64,000 nt of DNA from JAQUQI01 sp041650035. Its GTDB lineage: Bacteria > Omnitrophota > Gorgyraeia > JABMRG01. A model generated the notes under the pieces. That model made no database searches. It was not told the DNA's origin and saw only the letters and a list, made by a program, of their open reading frames with translations. Positions 16,917-24,809 of the stretch are shown here, piece after piece (within the stretch, counting starts at the first letter, position 1; each line of letters begins with the position of its first letter). Location of the stretch: NCBI GenBank assembly GCA_041650035.1, contig JBAZLY010000002.1:16077-80076 (forward strand), written 5' to 3'. A program made the translations under genes and the position numbers.

Positions 16917-17393
16917 ATGGAAAAAATATATCTTACGCAGCAAGGTCATGACAAGCTCAAACATGAACTTGAATATTTAAAGACAAAAAAAAGGCGCCAG
17001 CTCTCGGAAGAGATAGGCAAGGCCCGCGCCCTCGGCGATATAAGTGAAAATGCCGAATACGACGCGGCAAAGGATGCCCAGGGCCTAAACGAGAAAAGGA
17101 TATTTGAACTGGAGGACAAGCTGTCCCGTGCCCAGATAATAGATGAATCGCGTATGACCGCGGACATGGCCCTTATAGGGGCCACGGTAACCGTCAGGGA
17201 CATTACCGCAGGCGGGGAGGAAGAATCCTATACCCTCGTCTCTGAAGCAGAGTCTGATTTTTCAAAAGGTATGATATCGGTATCGTCACCCGTAGGCAAG
17301 GCCCTTCTCGGCAAAAAAAAAGGCGAGACTGTTGATATTATTGTGCCCGCTGGCACATTAAGATACGTAATAATCAATATCGAAAGGAGGTGA
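16917..17393 (+). CDS. greA: Transcription elongation factor GreA
   Basis: 158 residues. N-terminal coiled coil with the acidic tip GDISENAEYDAAKDAQ (about 44-59) that enters the RNA polymerase secondary channel and stimulates cleavage of backtracked RNA, and a C-terminal FKBP-like domain with SPVGKALLGKKKGETVDIIVPAG. An in-frame GTG four codons earlier lies inside the upstream gene's end; the ATG at 16917 gives the standard MEKIYLTQQGHDKLK start and is preferred. Confidence 0.97.
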   Translation: MEKIYLTQQGHDKLKHELEYLKTKKRRQLSEEIGKARALGDISENAEYDAAKDAQGLNEKRIFELEDKLSRAQIIDESRMTADMALIGATVTVRDITAGGEEESYTLVSEAESDFSKGMISVSSPVGKALLGKKKGETVDIIVPAGTLRYVIINIERR

Positions 17394-17399
17394 ACCTGT

Positions 17400-17753
17400 A
17401 TGAGAATCCTGTTGGCATGCGTTGCCATTATGCTGTTTTCCTGCGCCACGTTAGTTCAAGCTGAAGATATGCCGGGTGAAGAGGCGCAATCTTTTTATTC
17501 TTACGGCGAGGTGTTGAGCGTATCAGCTGATCAGATCCTTATCAAGGAATTCGATTATGTGACAGGGGATGAAAAAGAGGCTGTTTATCATATCGACAAA
17601 GAGACGTCTTTTGACTCGGTAGAATCGGCCCAGCAGATTGCCCCCGGCGAGCTCGTGGATATTGAGTTCATTGTTTCGGAGGACGGCAGAAACATAGCAA
17701 GAGATATATTCGTTGACCGCATTGAGGATTTCGAGAATTTTGAGGAAGACTAA
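17400..17753 (+). CDS. Secreted acidic hypothetical protein
   Basis: 117 residues with a signal peptide (about 1-21, cut after VQA). The mature part is beta-rich and very acidic: FYSYGEVLSVSADQILIKEFDYVTGDEKEAVYHIDKETSFDSV and ends EDFENFEED. The strand pattern GEVLSVSADQILIKE resembles small OB- or DUF5666-like periplasmic domains, but this is only an impression. A near-perfect AAAGGAGGT site lies just before the ATG, inside the greA stop region, so it is probably co-transcribed with greA. Confidence 0.7.
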   Translation: MRILLACVAIMLFSCATLVQAEDMPGEEAQSFYSYGEVLSVSADQILIKEFDYVTGDEKEAVYHIDKETSFDSVESAQQIAPGELVDIEFIVSEDGRNIARDIFVDRIEDFENFEED

Positions 17754-17801
17754 TCTTTAAGCAACCGTTGTGCGCGCCAAAAATATAAGGAGGGTATTTC
17801 T

Positions 17802-17978
17802 GTGTGCTGCGAGTCATGTATACGCTATGAAAAATGTTTAGAAGATGGCCGGACAAAAGATGAATGTTGTCCCCGCTGTCCTGAATACAATGAATGTTCA
17901 GGCGGCGATAGAGCCAGGGATTGCAGTAACAACAGCTATGACGGCTACAGCAGGGAGGATGAGAACTATTATCAATAA
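17802..17978 (+). CDS. Tiny cysteine-rich protein with duplicated CCx2Cx5C motif
   Basis: A 58-residue protein starting with GTG, preceded by AAGGAGGG about 8 bases upstream. Nine cysteines are present; two 11-residue units are near copies in spacing: CCESCIRYEKC (2-12) and CCPRCPEYNEC (22-32), followed by one more Cys at 41 and a Tyr/Asp/Glu-rich tail. The regular CC-x2-C-x5-C pairing suggests metal (Zn or Fe) binding by a duplicated knuckle. No signal peptide. Two GC-rich hairpins follow, fitting the 3' end of an operon with greA and the 17400 gene. Function unknown. Confidence 0.75.
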   Translation: MCCESCIRYEKCLEDGRTKDECCPRCPEYNECSGGDRARDCSNNSYDGYSREDENYYQ

Positions 17979-17981
17979 AGG

Positions 17982-18003
17982 CGGGGGTCTTTCCCGCGAT
18001 TTT
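17982..18003 (+). terminator. Short hairpin after the cysteine-rich gene
   Basis: GCGGG at 17982-17986 pairs with CCCGC at 17993-17997, followed by GATTTTA. It is weak as a terminator on its own and may act together with the stronger one at 18030. Confidence 0.4.
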
Positions 18004-18029
18004 AAAGGCTATCGTGGTAACAGATAGGG

Positions 18030-18069
18030 CCGCGCGGATATCCGCAATACGATCCGCGTGGTTGTTTTT
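18030..18069 (+). terminator. Intrinsic terminator
   Basis: A 10-bp stem, CCGCGCGGAT at 18030-18039 and ATCCGCGTGG at 18052-18061 with one G-T pair, 12-base loop, then TTGTTTTTA. It closes the greA-17400-17802 group. Confidence 0.8.
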
Positions 18070-18304
18070 AAATGAACGTTTTTCCCCGTATTCGCGGGCA
18101 GCGGGCGGGCCCCGGTAAAGGCATGTTATCCGTCGTTAGACACGCATAGCTTAGGCGGCATAGATTGGGTTATGCGATGATAAATATCCCCGCGTCAAAC
18201 ACCGTATGGGGACATTGCTTGTTTGCAGATACGCATTTCACGCTTCTTAACATTTACACAATAATAGAAAGGCCCTGTAAAAACAGGCTCTTACACAGGA
18301 TAAA
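18070..18304. other. Non-coding stretch before the 18305 gene
   Basis: About 235 bases with no frame longer than 25 codons that I believe. It contains a small stem-loop CCTGT-AAAA-ACAGG near 18275-18290, immediately upstream of the next gene's AGGA site. I see no tRNA, 4.5S or riboswitch signature here. Confidence 0.4.
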
Positions 18305-18958
18305 ATGAACGATATAAAAACCAAATCCATAAGGACTATAGAAGAAAAGATGTCACACCTTGAGGAATCCGATATAAGACGCGGCATACTCGAATCCGCC
18401 AAAAGCTTTAAGACCTCATGGATAAGTTTCGGCCAGGCGCTTTACACGGTATGGAAAGATAAATTATACAAAGGCTGGGGTTATGATAAATTTGAGGCAT
18501 ATACGGCAAAGGAGATAGGTATACGCAAACAAACGGCCGTGAAGCTATTAAGATCATACTGCTTTCTGGAAAAGGAAGACCCCCTTTACCTTAAGAAAGA
18601 TTATAATGATGAGGCTGATACCGCGCTGGTACCCAGTTATGAATCAGTTGATGTTCTGCGGTTGGCAAGGGATAAGAAGGACCTAAGTAAAGAGGATTAC
18701 GCGAAAATAAAGAAATCTGTGCTTGAGATGGGCAAAGACGCGGGATCAGTCAAAAAAGACCTGACAGCCCTTATAAGACAGCGCGAGCAGCTGCAGCCGG
18801 AAGAGGTATGGCAAAAAAAGCGCCTTACATTGTTAAAAAGATTTTTGACCACGCTAAAAAGCCTGGTTGACGAGGCAAGGGCGTCAAATATGCTTTCATC
18901 GAAAGCCATAGACGATCTTCAAAAGATTATAGACGGGATGGAGACGGAACTTTTATAA
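18305..18958 (+). CDS. Hypothetical helical protein with an HTH-like segment
   Basis: 217 residues, soluble, almost all helical. Residues about 35-85 (WISFGQALYTVWKDKLYKGWGYDKFEAYTAKEIGIRKQTAVKLLRSYCFL) have a helix-turn-helix look with a GIRKQTAVKLL recognition-like helix; the C-terminal half is a long charged helix pair. It may bind DNA, but I do not recognise a named family. The AGGA site lies 6 bases before the ATG. A parvulin gene follows 37 bases later. Confidence 0.65.
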   Translation: MNDIKTKSIRTIEEKMSHLEESDIRRGILESAKSFKTSWISFGQALYTVWKDKLYKGWGYDKFEAYTAKEIGIRKQTAVKLLRSYCFLEKEDPLYLKKDYNDEADTALVPSYESVDVLRLARDKKDLSKEDYAKIKKSVLEMGKDAGSVKKDLTALIRQREQLQPEEVWQKKRLTLLKRFLTTLKSLVDEARASNMLSSKAIDDLQKIIDGMETELL

Positions 18959-18995
18959 TAAAAGAATTGTAATCTATAAACACACGGGGGATGAA

Positions 18996-19277
18996 ATGGC
19001 GAAGGCAAAGGCTAAGCACATTCTGGTTTCAAGCAGGGAAAGGTGCGAGAACCTAAAAAAACAAATTGAATCCGGTGAAAGTTTTGAAAAAATAGCCGGA
19101 CTTTATTCGGAATGCCCGTCAGGACAGGACGGCGGAAATCTCGGTGAATTTGAACCCGGGCAAATGGTAGAGGAATTTGATGAAATCGTCTTCAGCGGGG
19201 AAATAGGCAAGGTCCATGGCCCGATTAAAACAGATTTCGGTTATCACCTTATACAGATACTTAGCAGAAGCGAATAA
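18996..19277 (+). CDS. Parvulin-type peptidyl-prolyl isomerase
   Basis: 93-residue single-domain PpiC/Rotamase protein without signal peptide, so cytoplasmic. Motifs: AKAKHILVSSRERCENLKKQI at the start, FEKIAGLYSECPSGQDGGNLGEF in the middle, and VHGPIKTDFGYHLIQIL at the end. These are the substrate-pocket histidines and the G-G-x-L-G loop of PpiC. It catalyses cis-trans isomerisation of proline peptide bonds. Site GGGGGA is before the ATG. It lies 15 bases before the ATPPase gene. Confidence 0.93.
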   Translation: MAKAKAKHILVSSRERCENLKKQIESGESFEKIAGLYSECPSGQDGGNLGEFEPGQMVEEFDEIVFSGEIGKVHGPIKTDFGYHLIQILSRSE

Positions 19278-19292
19278 CGACAGGAGCGCCTA

Positions 19293-20261
19293 ATGAATCA
19301 AGCCAAGGAAATGCGCCTTAAGAAAACGAATATTGATAAATTCATCAAAGAAAAATGCGCCAATATATCCGCTATTGTAGGCGGCGCGGAGGCGATCAAC
19401 GCACTTTCCGGCGGAGTAGATAGTGCCGCCGTCACCATGCTCGGCCATAAGGCGATAGGCAAAAAACTTAAGACATATTTTATAGACAACGGGCTGATGC
19501 GCCAGAACGAGGCGCGAATGGTAAAGGATATTTTCAAAAAACTCGGCGTTGAGGTCAATGTTATCAACGCCAGAAATATATTTTTAAATGCCCTTCGTGG
19601 AATAGAAGACGCGGAAATGAAAAGAGAGGCCATATCGCAGACCTTTTACAAGGATGTATTCGGCCGATTGGTAAAAAACAGCCATGCCCGCTTCCTCCTG
19701 CAAGGGACAATCCTGACAGACATTGATGAGACTGTCGCTGGGATAAAAAGACAGCATAATGTGTTTGAGCAGCTTGGTATTGACCCTGAAAAAAGTTTCG
19801 GATACAAGATATTGGAACCTCTTGTCCGGCTTCGCAAGGACAGCGTCAGGTATCTGGCAAAATCTCTCGGTCTGCCGGAAGACATATATAACCGTCAGCC
19901 TTTTCCAGGTCCTGCGCTTGCCGCGCGGATCATTGGCGAGGTAACCGGCGAACGGATAGAACTGGCCCGGGAATCAACCGGCATTCTTGAACAAGAATGC
20001 CGCGGGATAAAGGCTTTTCAGTATATGGCCATACTTCATAACGACAAGGTCACAGGCGTAAGGGACGGGAAAAGGGCTTTCGGCGCGCAGATAGAAATAA
20101 GGTGCTGGGATAGCACGGACGCCAGAAAGGCCAAACCTACAAACCTGCCGTTTAAAATACTGCGCAAGATAGCTGACAGGATAACATCCGAGATTGCCGG
20201 CGTTGTAAGCGTAACCTATAACATAACCACGAAACCCCCTTCAACCATAGAGGCTGTTTGA
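19293..20261 (+). CDS. Stand-alone GMP synthetase ATP-pyrophosphatase subunit, archaeal type
   Basis: 322 residues with the P-loop SGGVDSA at 39-45 and no glutaminase domain. The segments QGTILTDIDETVAGIKRQHNV, GYKILEPLVRLRKDSVRYLAK and RQPFPGPALAARIIGEVT match archaeal GuaAb-type subunits more closely than the two-domain bacterial enzyme, and the C-terminus is KPPSTIEAV where GuaA ends PPSTIEWE. It could amidate XMP using free ammonia or a separate glutaminase, or act on another substrate. A complete two-domain GuaA is also in this window (37246-38787), so this is a second copy. Confidence 0.8.
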   Translation: MNQAKEMRLKKTNIDKFIKEKCANISAIVGGAEAINALSGGVDSAAVTMLGHKAIGKKLKTYFIDNGLMRQNEARMVKDIFKKLGVEVNVINARNIFLNALRGIEDAEMKREAISQTFYKDVFGRLVKNSHARFLLQGTILTDIDETVAGIKRQHNVFEQLGIDPEKSFGYKILEPLVRLRKDSVRYLAKSLGLPEDIYNRQPFPGPALAARIIGEVTGERIELARESTGILEQECRGIKAFQYMAILHNDKVTGVRDGKRAFGAQIEIRCWDSTDARKAKPTNLPFKILRKIADRITSEIAGVVSVTYNITTKPPSTIEAV

Positions 20262-20265
20262 TATC

Positions 20266-20640
20266 AGCGCCTTAAATCCGGGTTCTTTTTCCAAAGAACT
20301 GCATCGATTTGTCACGCAGCGAAACCTGAAATACCTATTAAGCGTGCTGAAATTCAACGCGGAACATGGTATAATGTTTTTCAGGATCGGTTTAAGGACT
20401 TGCGCCCTTCGTCTCTCACAAGGCGTGGCTTATAAACTGGCAAAGGGGATTTAAGGCTTAAGGAGCGAGAAAAGGGGCCCATGCCGTTAGCATATCAGGC
20501 CGGGTGTTTTTAAGGATTTTTTGCGGAATAGACAGCCTTACGATTTTGATATAACGCTTAAGATTAAGGGTAAGGAGAAAAACCCGCTAAAGGCGCTTGA
20601 AATAGCGAAACGGGACAAAAGGCTTTATGAAAAAAACTGA
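20266..20640 (+). pseudogene. Decayed UV-damage endonuclease (uvsE/uvdE) remnant
   Basis: In one reading frame, just after the ATPPase gene, the translation reads SFSKELHRFVTQRNLKYL then LSVLKFNAEHGIMFFRI, the N-terminal part of the UvsE/UvdE TIM-barrel family (usual form NLxxLxxILxFNxEHxIxFFRIS). Stops follow at 20452 and 20488. After them the same frame gives PYDFDITLKIKGKEKNPLKA, like the family's C-terminus (FDxMLExKDKEKxALKA), ending at the TGA at 20638. About 200 central residues and the true N-terminus are missing. The end overlaps the rlmN start. Recognised by eye only. Confidence 0.65.
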
Positions 20641-21652
20641 TGTAAGAAATTTAACTCTTCAGGAATTGAACAAAATAATAATACAGCTTGGCCATCCCGC
20701 CTACAGGGCAAGGCAGATATTTTTGTGGCTTTTTCAAAAAGGCGCCGCATCATTTGACATGATGACCAATATTCCGAAACCGCTCATACATAAGCTTAAG
20801 GATTTATTTTACATATCATCCCTGCGGCAGGGACAAAAACTTGTAAGCAGGGATTCGAGCATAAAGGTATCATTCTTGCTTGAAGACGGCCCTTGCGTTG
20901 AGACCGTTGTCATACAGTCAAGGTCGAGAAATACAATCTGTCTTTCGACACAGGCCGGATGCAAATTCAAATGCGTTTTTTGCGCCAGCGGGATGAAAGG
21001 TTTTACAAGAAATTTGTCCCCGTCGGAGATACTGGGCCAGATATTGCATATCCGCGATATCCTGCATATCCAGGCTACCAACTATGTGTTTATGGGCATG
21101 GGAGAACCCCTTGATAACTATGAAAACCTTGTTCAGGCAATCAGGGTAATGAACGATAAGGATGCCTTCAACATAGGGGCGAGGAGAATTACTATATCAA
21201 CCTGCGGCATTGTACCCGGTATAAAAAGGCTTGGCGAATTTGACATGCAGGTCAATCTATCATTATCCCTGCATGCCGTGACCGATGAAAAACGCTCAAA
21301 GATCATGCCTGTTAACAGGCTCTACCCGCTTAAAAAGGTTATAGATGCCATGGCTGGATATGCCCAACGCTCCGGCAGGCTAATCACCCTGGAATATATA
21401 TTAATACCCGGGTTAAACGACTCTGCTTCCGACGCGGAGGGCCTTGCCCAGATTGCCAGACAACTTAAATCAAAGATCAATCTTATACCCTACAGCGAGG
21501 TCACGGGATTAAGGTTCAATGTCCCCACACCGCGCGAGCTTGACATCTTTACCAGCAGGGTAAAGAAGGGACACAAATATATAACCACAAGACAATCCAG
21601 GGGAAAGGATATACAAGCGGCCTGCGGCCAGTTGGCGGCAAGGCGCCCGTAA
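20627..21652 (+). CDS. rlmN: Dual-specificity RNA methyltransferase RlmN
   Basis: 341 residues, radical SAM enzyme that methylates C2 of adenosine 2503 in 23S rRNA and A37 of some tRNAs. Cluster cysteines C112, C116, C119 (GCKFKCVFCASG), the MGMGEPLDNYENL motif, ITISTCGIVPGI and LSLHAVTDEKRSKIMPVNRLYPL are all present; the C-terminal methyl-carrying cysteine is C333 (AACGQL). Site AAAAGG lies 5-6 bases before the ATG. The HAD gene follows 6 bases after the stop. Confidence 0.96.
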   Translation: MKKTDVRNLTLQELNKIIIQLGHPAYRARQIFLWLFQKGAASFDMMTNIPKPLIHKLKDLFYISSLRQGQKLVSRDSSIKVSFLLEDGPCVETVVIQSRSRNTICLSTQAGCKFKCVFCASGMKGFTRNLSPSEILGQILHIRDILHIQATNYVFMGMGEPLDNYENLVQAIRVMNDKDAFNIGARRITISTCGIVPGIKRLGEFDMQVNLSLSLHAVTDEKRSKIMPVNRLYPLKKVIDAMAGYAQRSGRLITLEYILIPGLNDSASDAEGLAQIARQLKSKINLIPYSEVTGLRFNVPTPRELDIFTSRVKKGHKYITTRQSRGKDIQAACGQLAARRP

Positions 21653-21658
21653 TACCGC

Positions 21659-22333
21659 ATGTTCAGAATGATAGCGTTTGACATAGACGGCACCATAACC
21701 GAACATATCAGTTCATGGCAAATGATACATGAAAAACTCGGCCTATGGAATGACTTTGCCAGCCGGTATCAAGAGAGATTTTTGCAGGGGAAAATAAGTT
21801 ATGATCAATTCTGCCGCCTTGATGCCGCCTGCTGGAAAGGTCTGCCGGAGGCAAGGATATCGGACATATTCCACCCGGTCAAATATATAAAAAACGCTAA
21901 ATCATGTCTAAAAAAACTGAAAAAAAAGGGGTTTAAGCTGGCGGCCCTTTCGACAGGACTGCAATATACGGCTGACGCCATAGCAAAGGATGTGGGTTTT
22001 GATTTTATCCTGACAAATATCCTAACCGCGCGCGCCGGTGTTATGACAGGCGACGTAAGAATCAATATCTCGCATGGCGCCAAGAATAGGGCCCTGGGGC
22101 AGGTAATAAAGCGGTTTGGGCTTAAGCGAAATGAGGTCATAAGCGTTGGCGACAGCGCGGGTGATATACCGCTGGTAAAAAATTCCGGCTACTTTATAGC
22201 GTTCAATTCATCCAACAAGGCCCTTTCGGATATGGCCGATTACAATTGCAAGAGCGGGGATTTTAAGGATGTTTACGATAAGATCATCGAGATAACGCAA
22301 GAAGAGATAAAAAAACACAGGAGAACCCCATGA
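21659..22333 (+). CDS. HAD-superfamily phosphatase, SerB-like
   Basis: 224 residues. Motif I FDIDGTIT (about 6-13), motif II ALSTGLQYT with the conserved Ser/Thr, and motif III/IV GDSAGDIPLVKNSG are intact, giving a Mg-dependent aspartyl-phosphate phosphatase of the phosphoserine phosphatase-like (HAD-IB) branch. The substrate is not known. Another in-frame ATG lies three codons into the gene; the choice changes little. Its stop overlaps the exonuclease start (ATGA). Confidence 0.85.
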   Translation: MFRMIAFDIDGTITEHISSWQMIHEKLGLWNDFASRYQERFLQGKISYDQFCRLDAACWKGLPEARISDIFHPVKYIKNAKSCLKKLKKKGFKLAALSTGLQYTADAIAKDVGFDFILTNILTARAGVMTGDVRINISHGAKNRALGQVIKRFGLKRNEVISVGDSAGDIPLVKNSGYFIAFNSSNKALSDMADYNCKSGDFKDVYDKIIEITQEEIKKHRRTP

Positions 22334-23112
22334 TAATAAAAACCCCTCTCGTAGTCTTTGACCTTGAAACAACGGGCACATGGGTGGAAAAAGACAAGAT
22401 TGTTGAGATCGGCATGGTAAAACTCATGCCTGACGGCACCAAAGAGGAGTATGTAAAACGCGTAAACCCCGGCATACCAATACCTGTCAATGTCACACGG
22501 ATAATCGGTATAACAAACGACGACGTCAGCAATGCTCCGGCCTTTAAGGAAATCGCGGCGGAGGTTTTGGAATTTATTGGTGACGCCGACCTCGGAGGTT
22601 TTAACATATACCGGTTCGACCTGCCGGTCCTTGAGCGTGAATTAATCGAGGCGGGCCTAAGTTTCCGCTGGAAAGACCGTGGCATATATGACGCTCAAAA
22701 GATTTATCACATACACGAAAAAAGGGACCTTATGGCCGCGTACCAACTTTATTGCGAAAAAGAGCTTACTAACGCCCATACGGCATTAGGCGACGCCGAG
22801 GCCACGTTTGAGATACTTAACGCGCAAATAATAAAATACGGTTCAGAGAGGGAGGGCATCCGCTCTTTAAGGGATATCGATTACGAGACATCCAGTTATT
22901 ACTATGACAAAGAAAAGAAATTTTGCTGGTGGAACAGCGACCTTTACCCGTCATTCGGGAAATACAGGCGGAAAAAACATATAAAGGCTATAGCAAAAAA
23001 TGACCGTGGTTACCTGGAATGGCTTGCCAGCCAGGATTTTAGTGATGAAGTAAAATTGCTCGCCCTAAACGCCTTGAATGGAAAATTTCCTAAACCACCA
23101 GATAACATTTAA
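22330..23112 (+). CDS. DEDDh 3'-5' exonuclease
   Basis: 260 residues of the DnaQ/RNase T-like superfamily. Metal-binding acidic residues are visible in VVFDLETTGTW (Exo I), LGGFNIYRFDLPVLERE (Exo II) and NAHTALGDAEATFEIL with His (Exo III). The C-terminal 90 residues include a module ending LLALNALNGKFPKPPDNI that is not catalytic. Whether it is a proofreading subunit or a free exonuclease cannot be told. The ATG overlaps the HAD stop (ATGA). Confidence 0.88.
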   Translation: MIIKTPLVVFDLETTGTWVEKDKIVEIGMVKLMPDGTKEEYVKRVNPGIPIPVNVTRIIGITNDDVSNAPAFKEIAAEVLEFIGDADLGGFNIYRFDLPVLERELIEAGLSFRWKDRGIYDAQKIYHIHEKRDLMAAYQLYCEKELTNAHTALGDAEATFEILNAQIIKYGSEREGIRSLRDIDYETSSYYYDKEKKFCWWNSDLYPSFGKYRRKKHIKAIAKNDRGYLEWLASQDFSDEVKLLALNALNGKFPKPPDNI

Positions 23113-23135
23113 TAGTTTTTAAAAAAGGGGTACCG

Positions 23136-23714
23136 ATGAAAAATTTTTTCTTGGCCTTCATACCGTTATTCGTTGCTGTTGACGCCATAGGGGTATTACC
23201 CATATTTTCATCGCTTACCGAAGGCGCGAGTCAAACCCAAAGGCGCAGGATAATTGTTCAGTCAATGATAACGGCATGCTGTTTGGCGATAGGTTTCATA
23301 TTCCTGGGCAAGGCCACATTCAGGCTTCTGAATATCACTATTGCCGACTTTATGATAGCCGGCGGGATAGTGCTTTTTTCAATTGCCATACTCGACATCC
23401 TCAACCCTGAAAAAAAGAGGCGCGCGCCGGGCAGCAGCCTAGGGGCGGTGCCTCTGGGGACACCGCTTATATCGGGACCCGCGGTCCTGACTACATCGCT
23501 TATTATGCTTGAAAACTATGGGCTTGGAGTCACACTGCTATCGGTTATAGTAAATATAGCGCTTGCAGGGGCTATTTTCTTTTTTTCAAACATTCTTATA
23601 AAAACGCTGGGCGTGGCAGGGTCAAGGGCATTATCCAAGATCATGAGCCTTTTGCTGTCCGCTATAGCGGTCATGATGATAAGAAAAGGCCTTATGGTTT
23701 TTCTGTCTTTATAA
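23136..23714 (+). CDS. MarC-family integral membrane protein
   Basis: 192 residues with six predicted membrane helices. Family marks: LAFIPLFVAVDAIGVLPIFSSLTEG at the N-terminus, LNITIADFMIAGGIVLFSIAILDIL, and SLGAVPLGTPLISGPAVLTTSLIM, where the G-P-A-V pattern is typical. Members were once thought to be multiple-drug resistance proteins, but the true role is unknown. AAAAGGGG precedes the ATG. Confidence 0.9.
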   Translation: MKNFFLAFIPLFVAVDAIGVLPIFSSLTEGASQTQRRRIIVQSMITACCLAIGFIFLGKATFRLLNITIADFMIAGGIVLFSIAILDILNPEKKRRAPGSSLGAVPLGTPLISGPAVLTTSLIMLENYGLGVTLLSVIVNIALAGAIFFFSNILIKTLGVAGSRALSKIMSLLLSAIAVMMIRKGLMVFLSL

Positions 23715-23751
23715 CTTGGGCCGTGAAAATACCGGGATCAAACAAACACGT

Positions 23752-24390
23752 ATGGATACTATTGTTCAGAAATTGCCTGACAACTGCAGGCGTAACATAC
23801 ATGAGATTGTTAAGCTTTTCGCGGAGATTGATATGCGGGTAGCTGATTTTGTCAGGATCACCGGCATCCACTGCCCCGAGGGATGCGGGTTTTGCTGTAA
23901 TAGCATAGAGATAGAGACAACCGTATTGGAGATGCTGCCTTTATCCGCCTGGTTGTGGGCAAACGGCAAGGCCGATGGGGTATTGTCTATGTTATCACGG
24001 ACAAGCAATAATACTTGCGTTTTTTTTAACAAAGCTCCTAAGACGGGCGGAAACGGCCACTGCACCATATATGGACTAAGGCCTTTGATATGCAGGCTTT
24101 TTGGTTTTTTTACCAATAAGGATAAAAACGGAAAATACACATACGGGTCGTGCAAGGTCATAAAAGAGGTCTACCCGGAAACATACAAAAAATGCTTAAG
24201 ATTGATAGAGGCAGGATATCACCCATCCAATATGACCGATTTCTCCGTCAGGGTAATCGCTCAAGGCACGGACTTCGGCCGAAAAATGCTGACTATTAAC
24301 ACGGCGGCAAAAATCGCGATTGAAAAAATCGGGTTTATGCTGTCGCTGATTGAAACCCCTCCGGAAACGCCAAACCCTCGGGCTGCTTAA
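23752..24390 (+). CDS. YkgJ-family cysteine cluster protein
   Basis: 212 residues from the ATG at 23752. An in-frame TTG at 23716, two bases after the marC stop, would add 12 residues; neither has a good ribosome binding site. Cysteines CPEGCGFCCNS, NGHCTIYGLRPLICRLFGFF and GSCK match the YkgJ zinc/iron cluster pattern. Two helical segments flank the cluster. The family has no settled function; flagellin lysine-N-methylase-like proteins are distant relatives. A shorter member is at 3386. Confidence 0.75.
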   Translation: MDTIVQKLPDNCRRNIHEIVKLFAEIDMRVADFVRITGIHCPEGCGFCCNSIEIETTVLEMLPLSAWLWANGKADGVLSMLSRTSNNTCVFFNKAPKTGGNGHCTIYGLRPLICRLFGFFTNKDKNGKYTYGSCKVIKEVYPETYKKCLRLIEAGYHPSNMTDFSVRVIAQGTDFGRKMLTINTAAKIAIEKIGFMLSLIETPPETPNPRAA

Positions 24391-24410
24391 AAAATGAAGC
24401 TCATTCCTAA

Positions 24411-24809
24411 ATGAATATTGCCATATATAAAAAGAACATGATCGGGCTTACAGCATTTTTATTTTTTGGCCTTATTATTTTTTGTTTAATATCCCTGGCA
24501 CGAAATAACAACAGATCCAACACGATTACCGTTAAAAGCGGCGGCACATTTACCATATCACTTGCTTCAAACGCCACTACCGGGTTTACCTGGCAATTTG
24601 TCAGGCAAATAGACACAAACCTTTTAGGGCTTGAGGGTTCGCGGTATTTAAGCCCTGGCACAGGCCTTGTTGGCGCGGGAGGCAGGCAGGAATGGACATT
24701 TAGGGCAAAGAAGCCGGGCAGGGCAGTAATATCTCTTGAATATATCAGGCCATGGGAAAACGACAAGGCCTGTGCCAGGGCAAAGAATTTAACAGTTATA
24801 ATTCGTTAA
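24411..24809 (+). CDS. Chagasin-like I42 family protease inhibitor
   Basis: 132 residues with an N-terminal membrane anchor or signal (about 9-29) and an exported Ig-like domain. The three inhibitor loops are recognisable: NATTGF (54-59), GAGG with the following strand (88-91), and RPW (113-115). Chagasin-type proteins block papain-family cysteine proteases. No such protease is in the window, so its target is not known. It is the last gene of the + strand run, just before the dif region. Confidence 0.82.
   Translation: MNIAIYKKNMIGLTAFLFFGLIIFCLISLARNNNRSNTITVKSGGTFTISLASNATTGFTWQFVRQIDTNLLGLEGSRYLSPGTGLVGAGGRQEWTFRAKKPGRAVISLEYIRPWENDKACARAKNLTVIIR

Noticed and set aside
17845..18027. 60-residue + strand frame over the cysteine-rich gene
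   Set aside because: Another frame of the GTG-started gene at 17802, which has the better ribosome binding site and patterned cysteines; this one runs into the terminator hairpin.
18073..18150. 25-codon frame after the 18030 terminator
   Set aside because: No ribosome binding site and located just after an intrinsic terminator.
20345..20376. Extended -10 promoter (TGGTATAAT) in the gap before rlmN
   Set aside because: The sequence lies inside the uvsE remnant coding frame and has no usable -35; probably chance.
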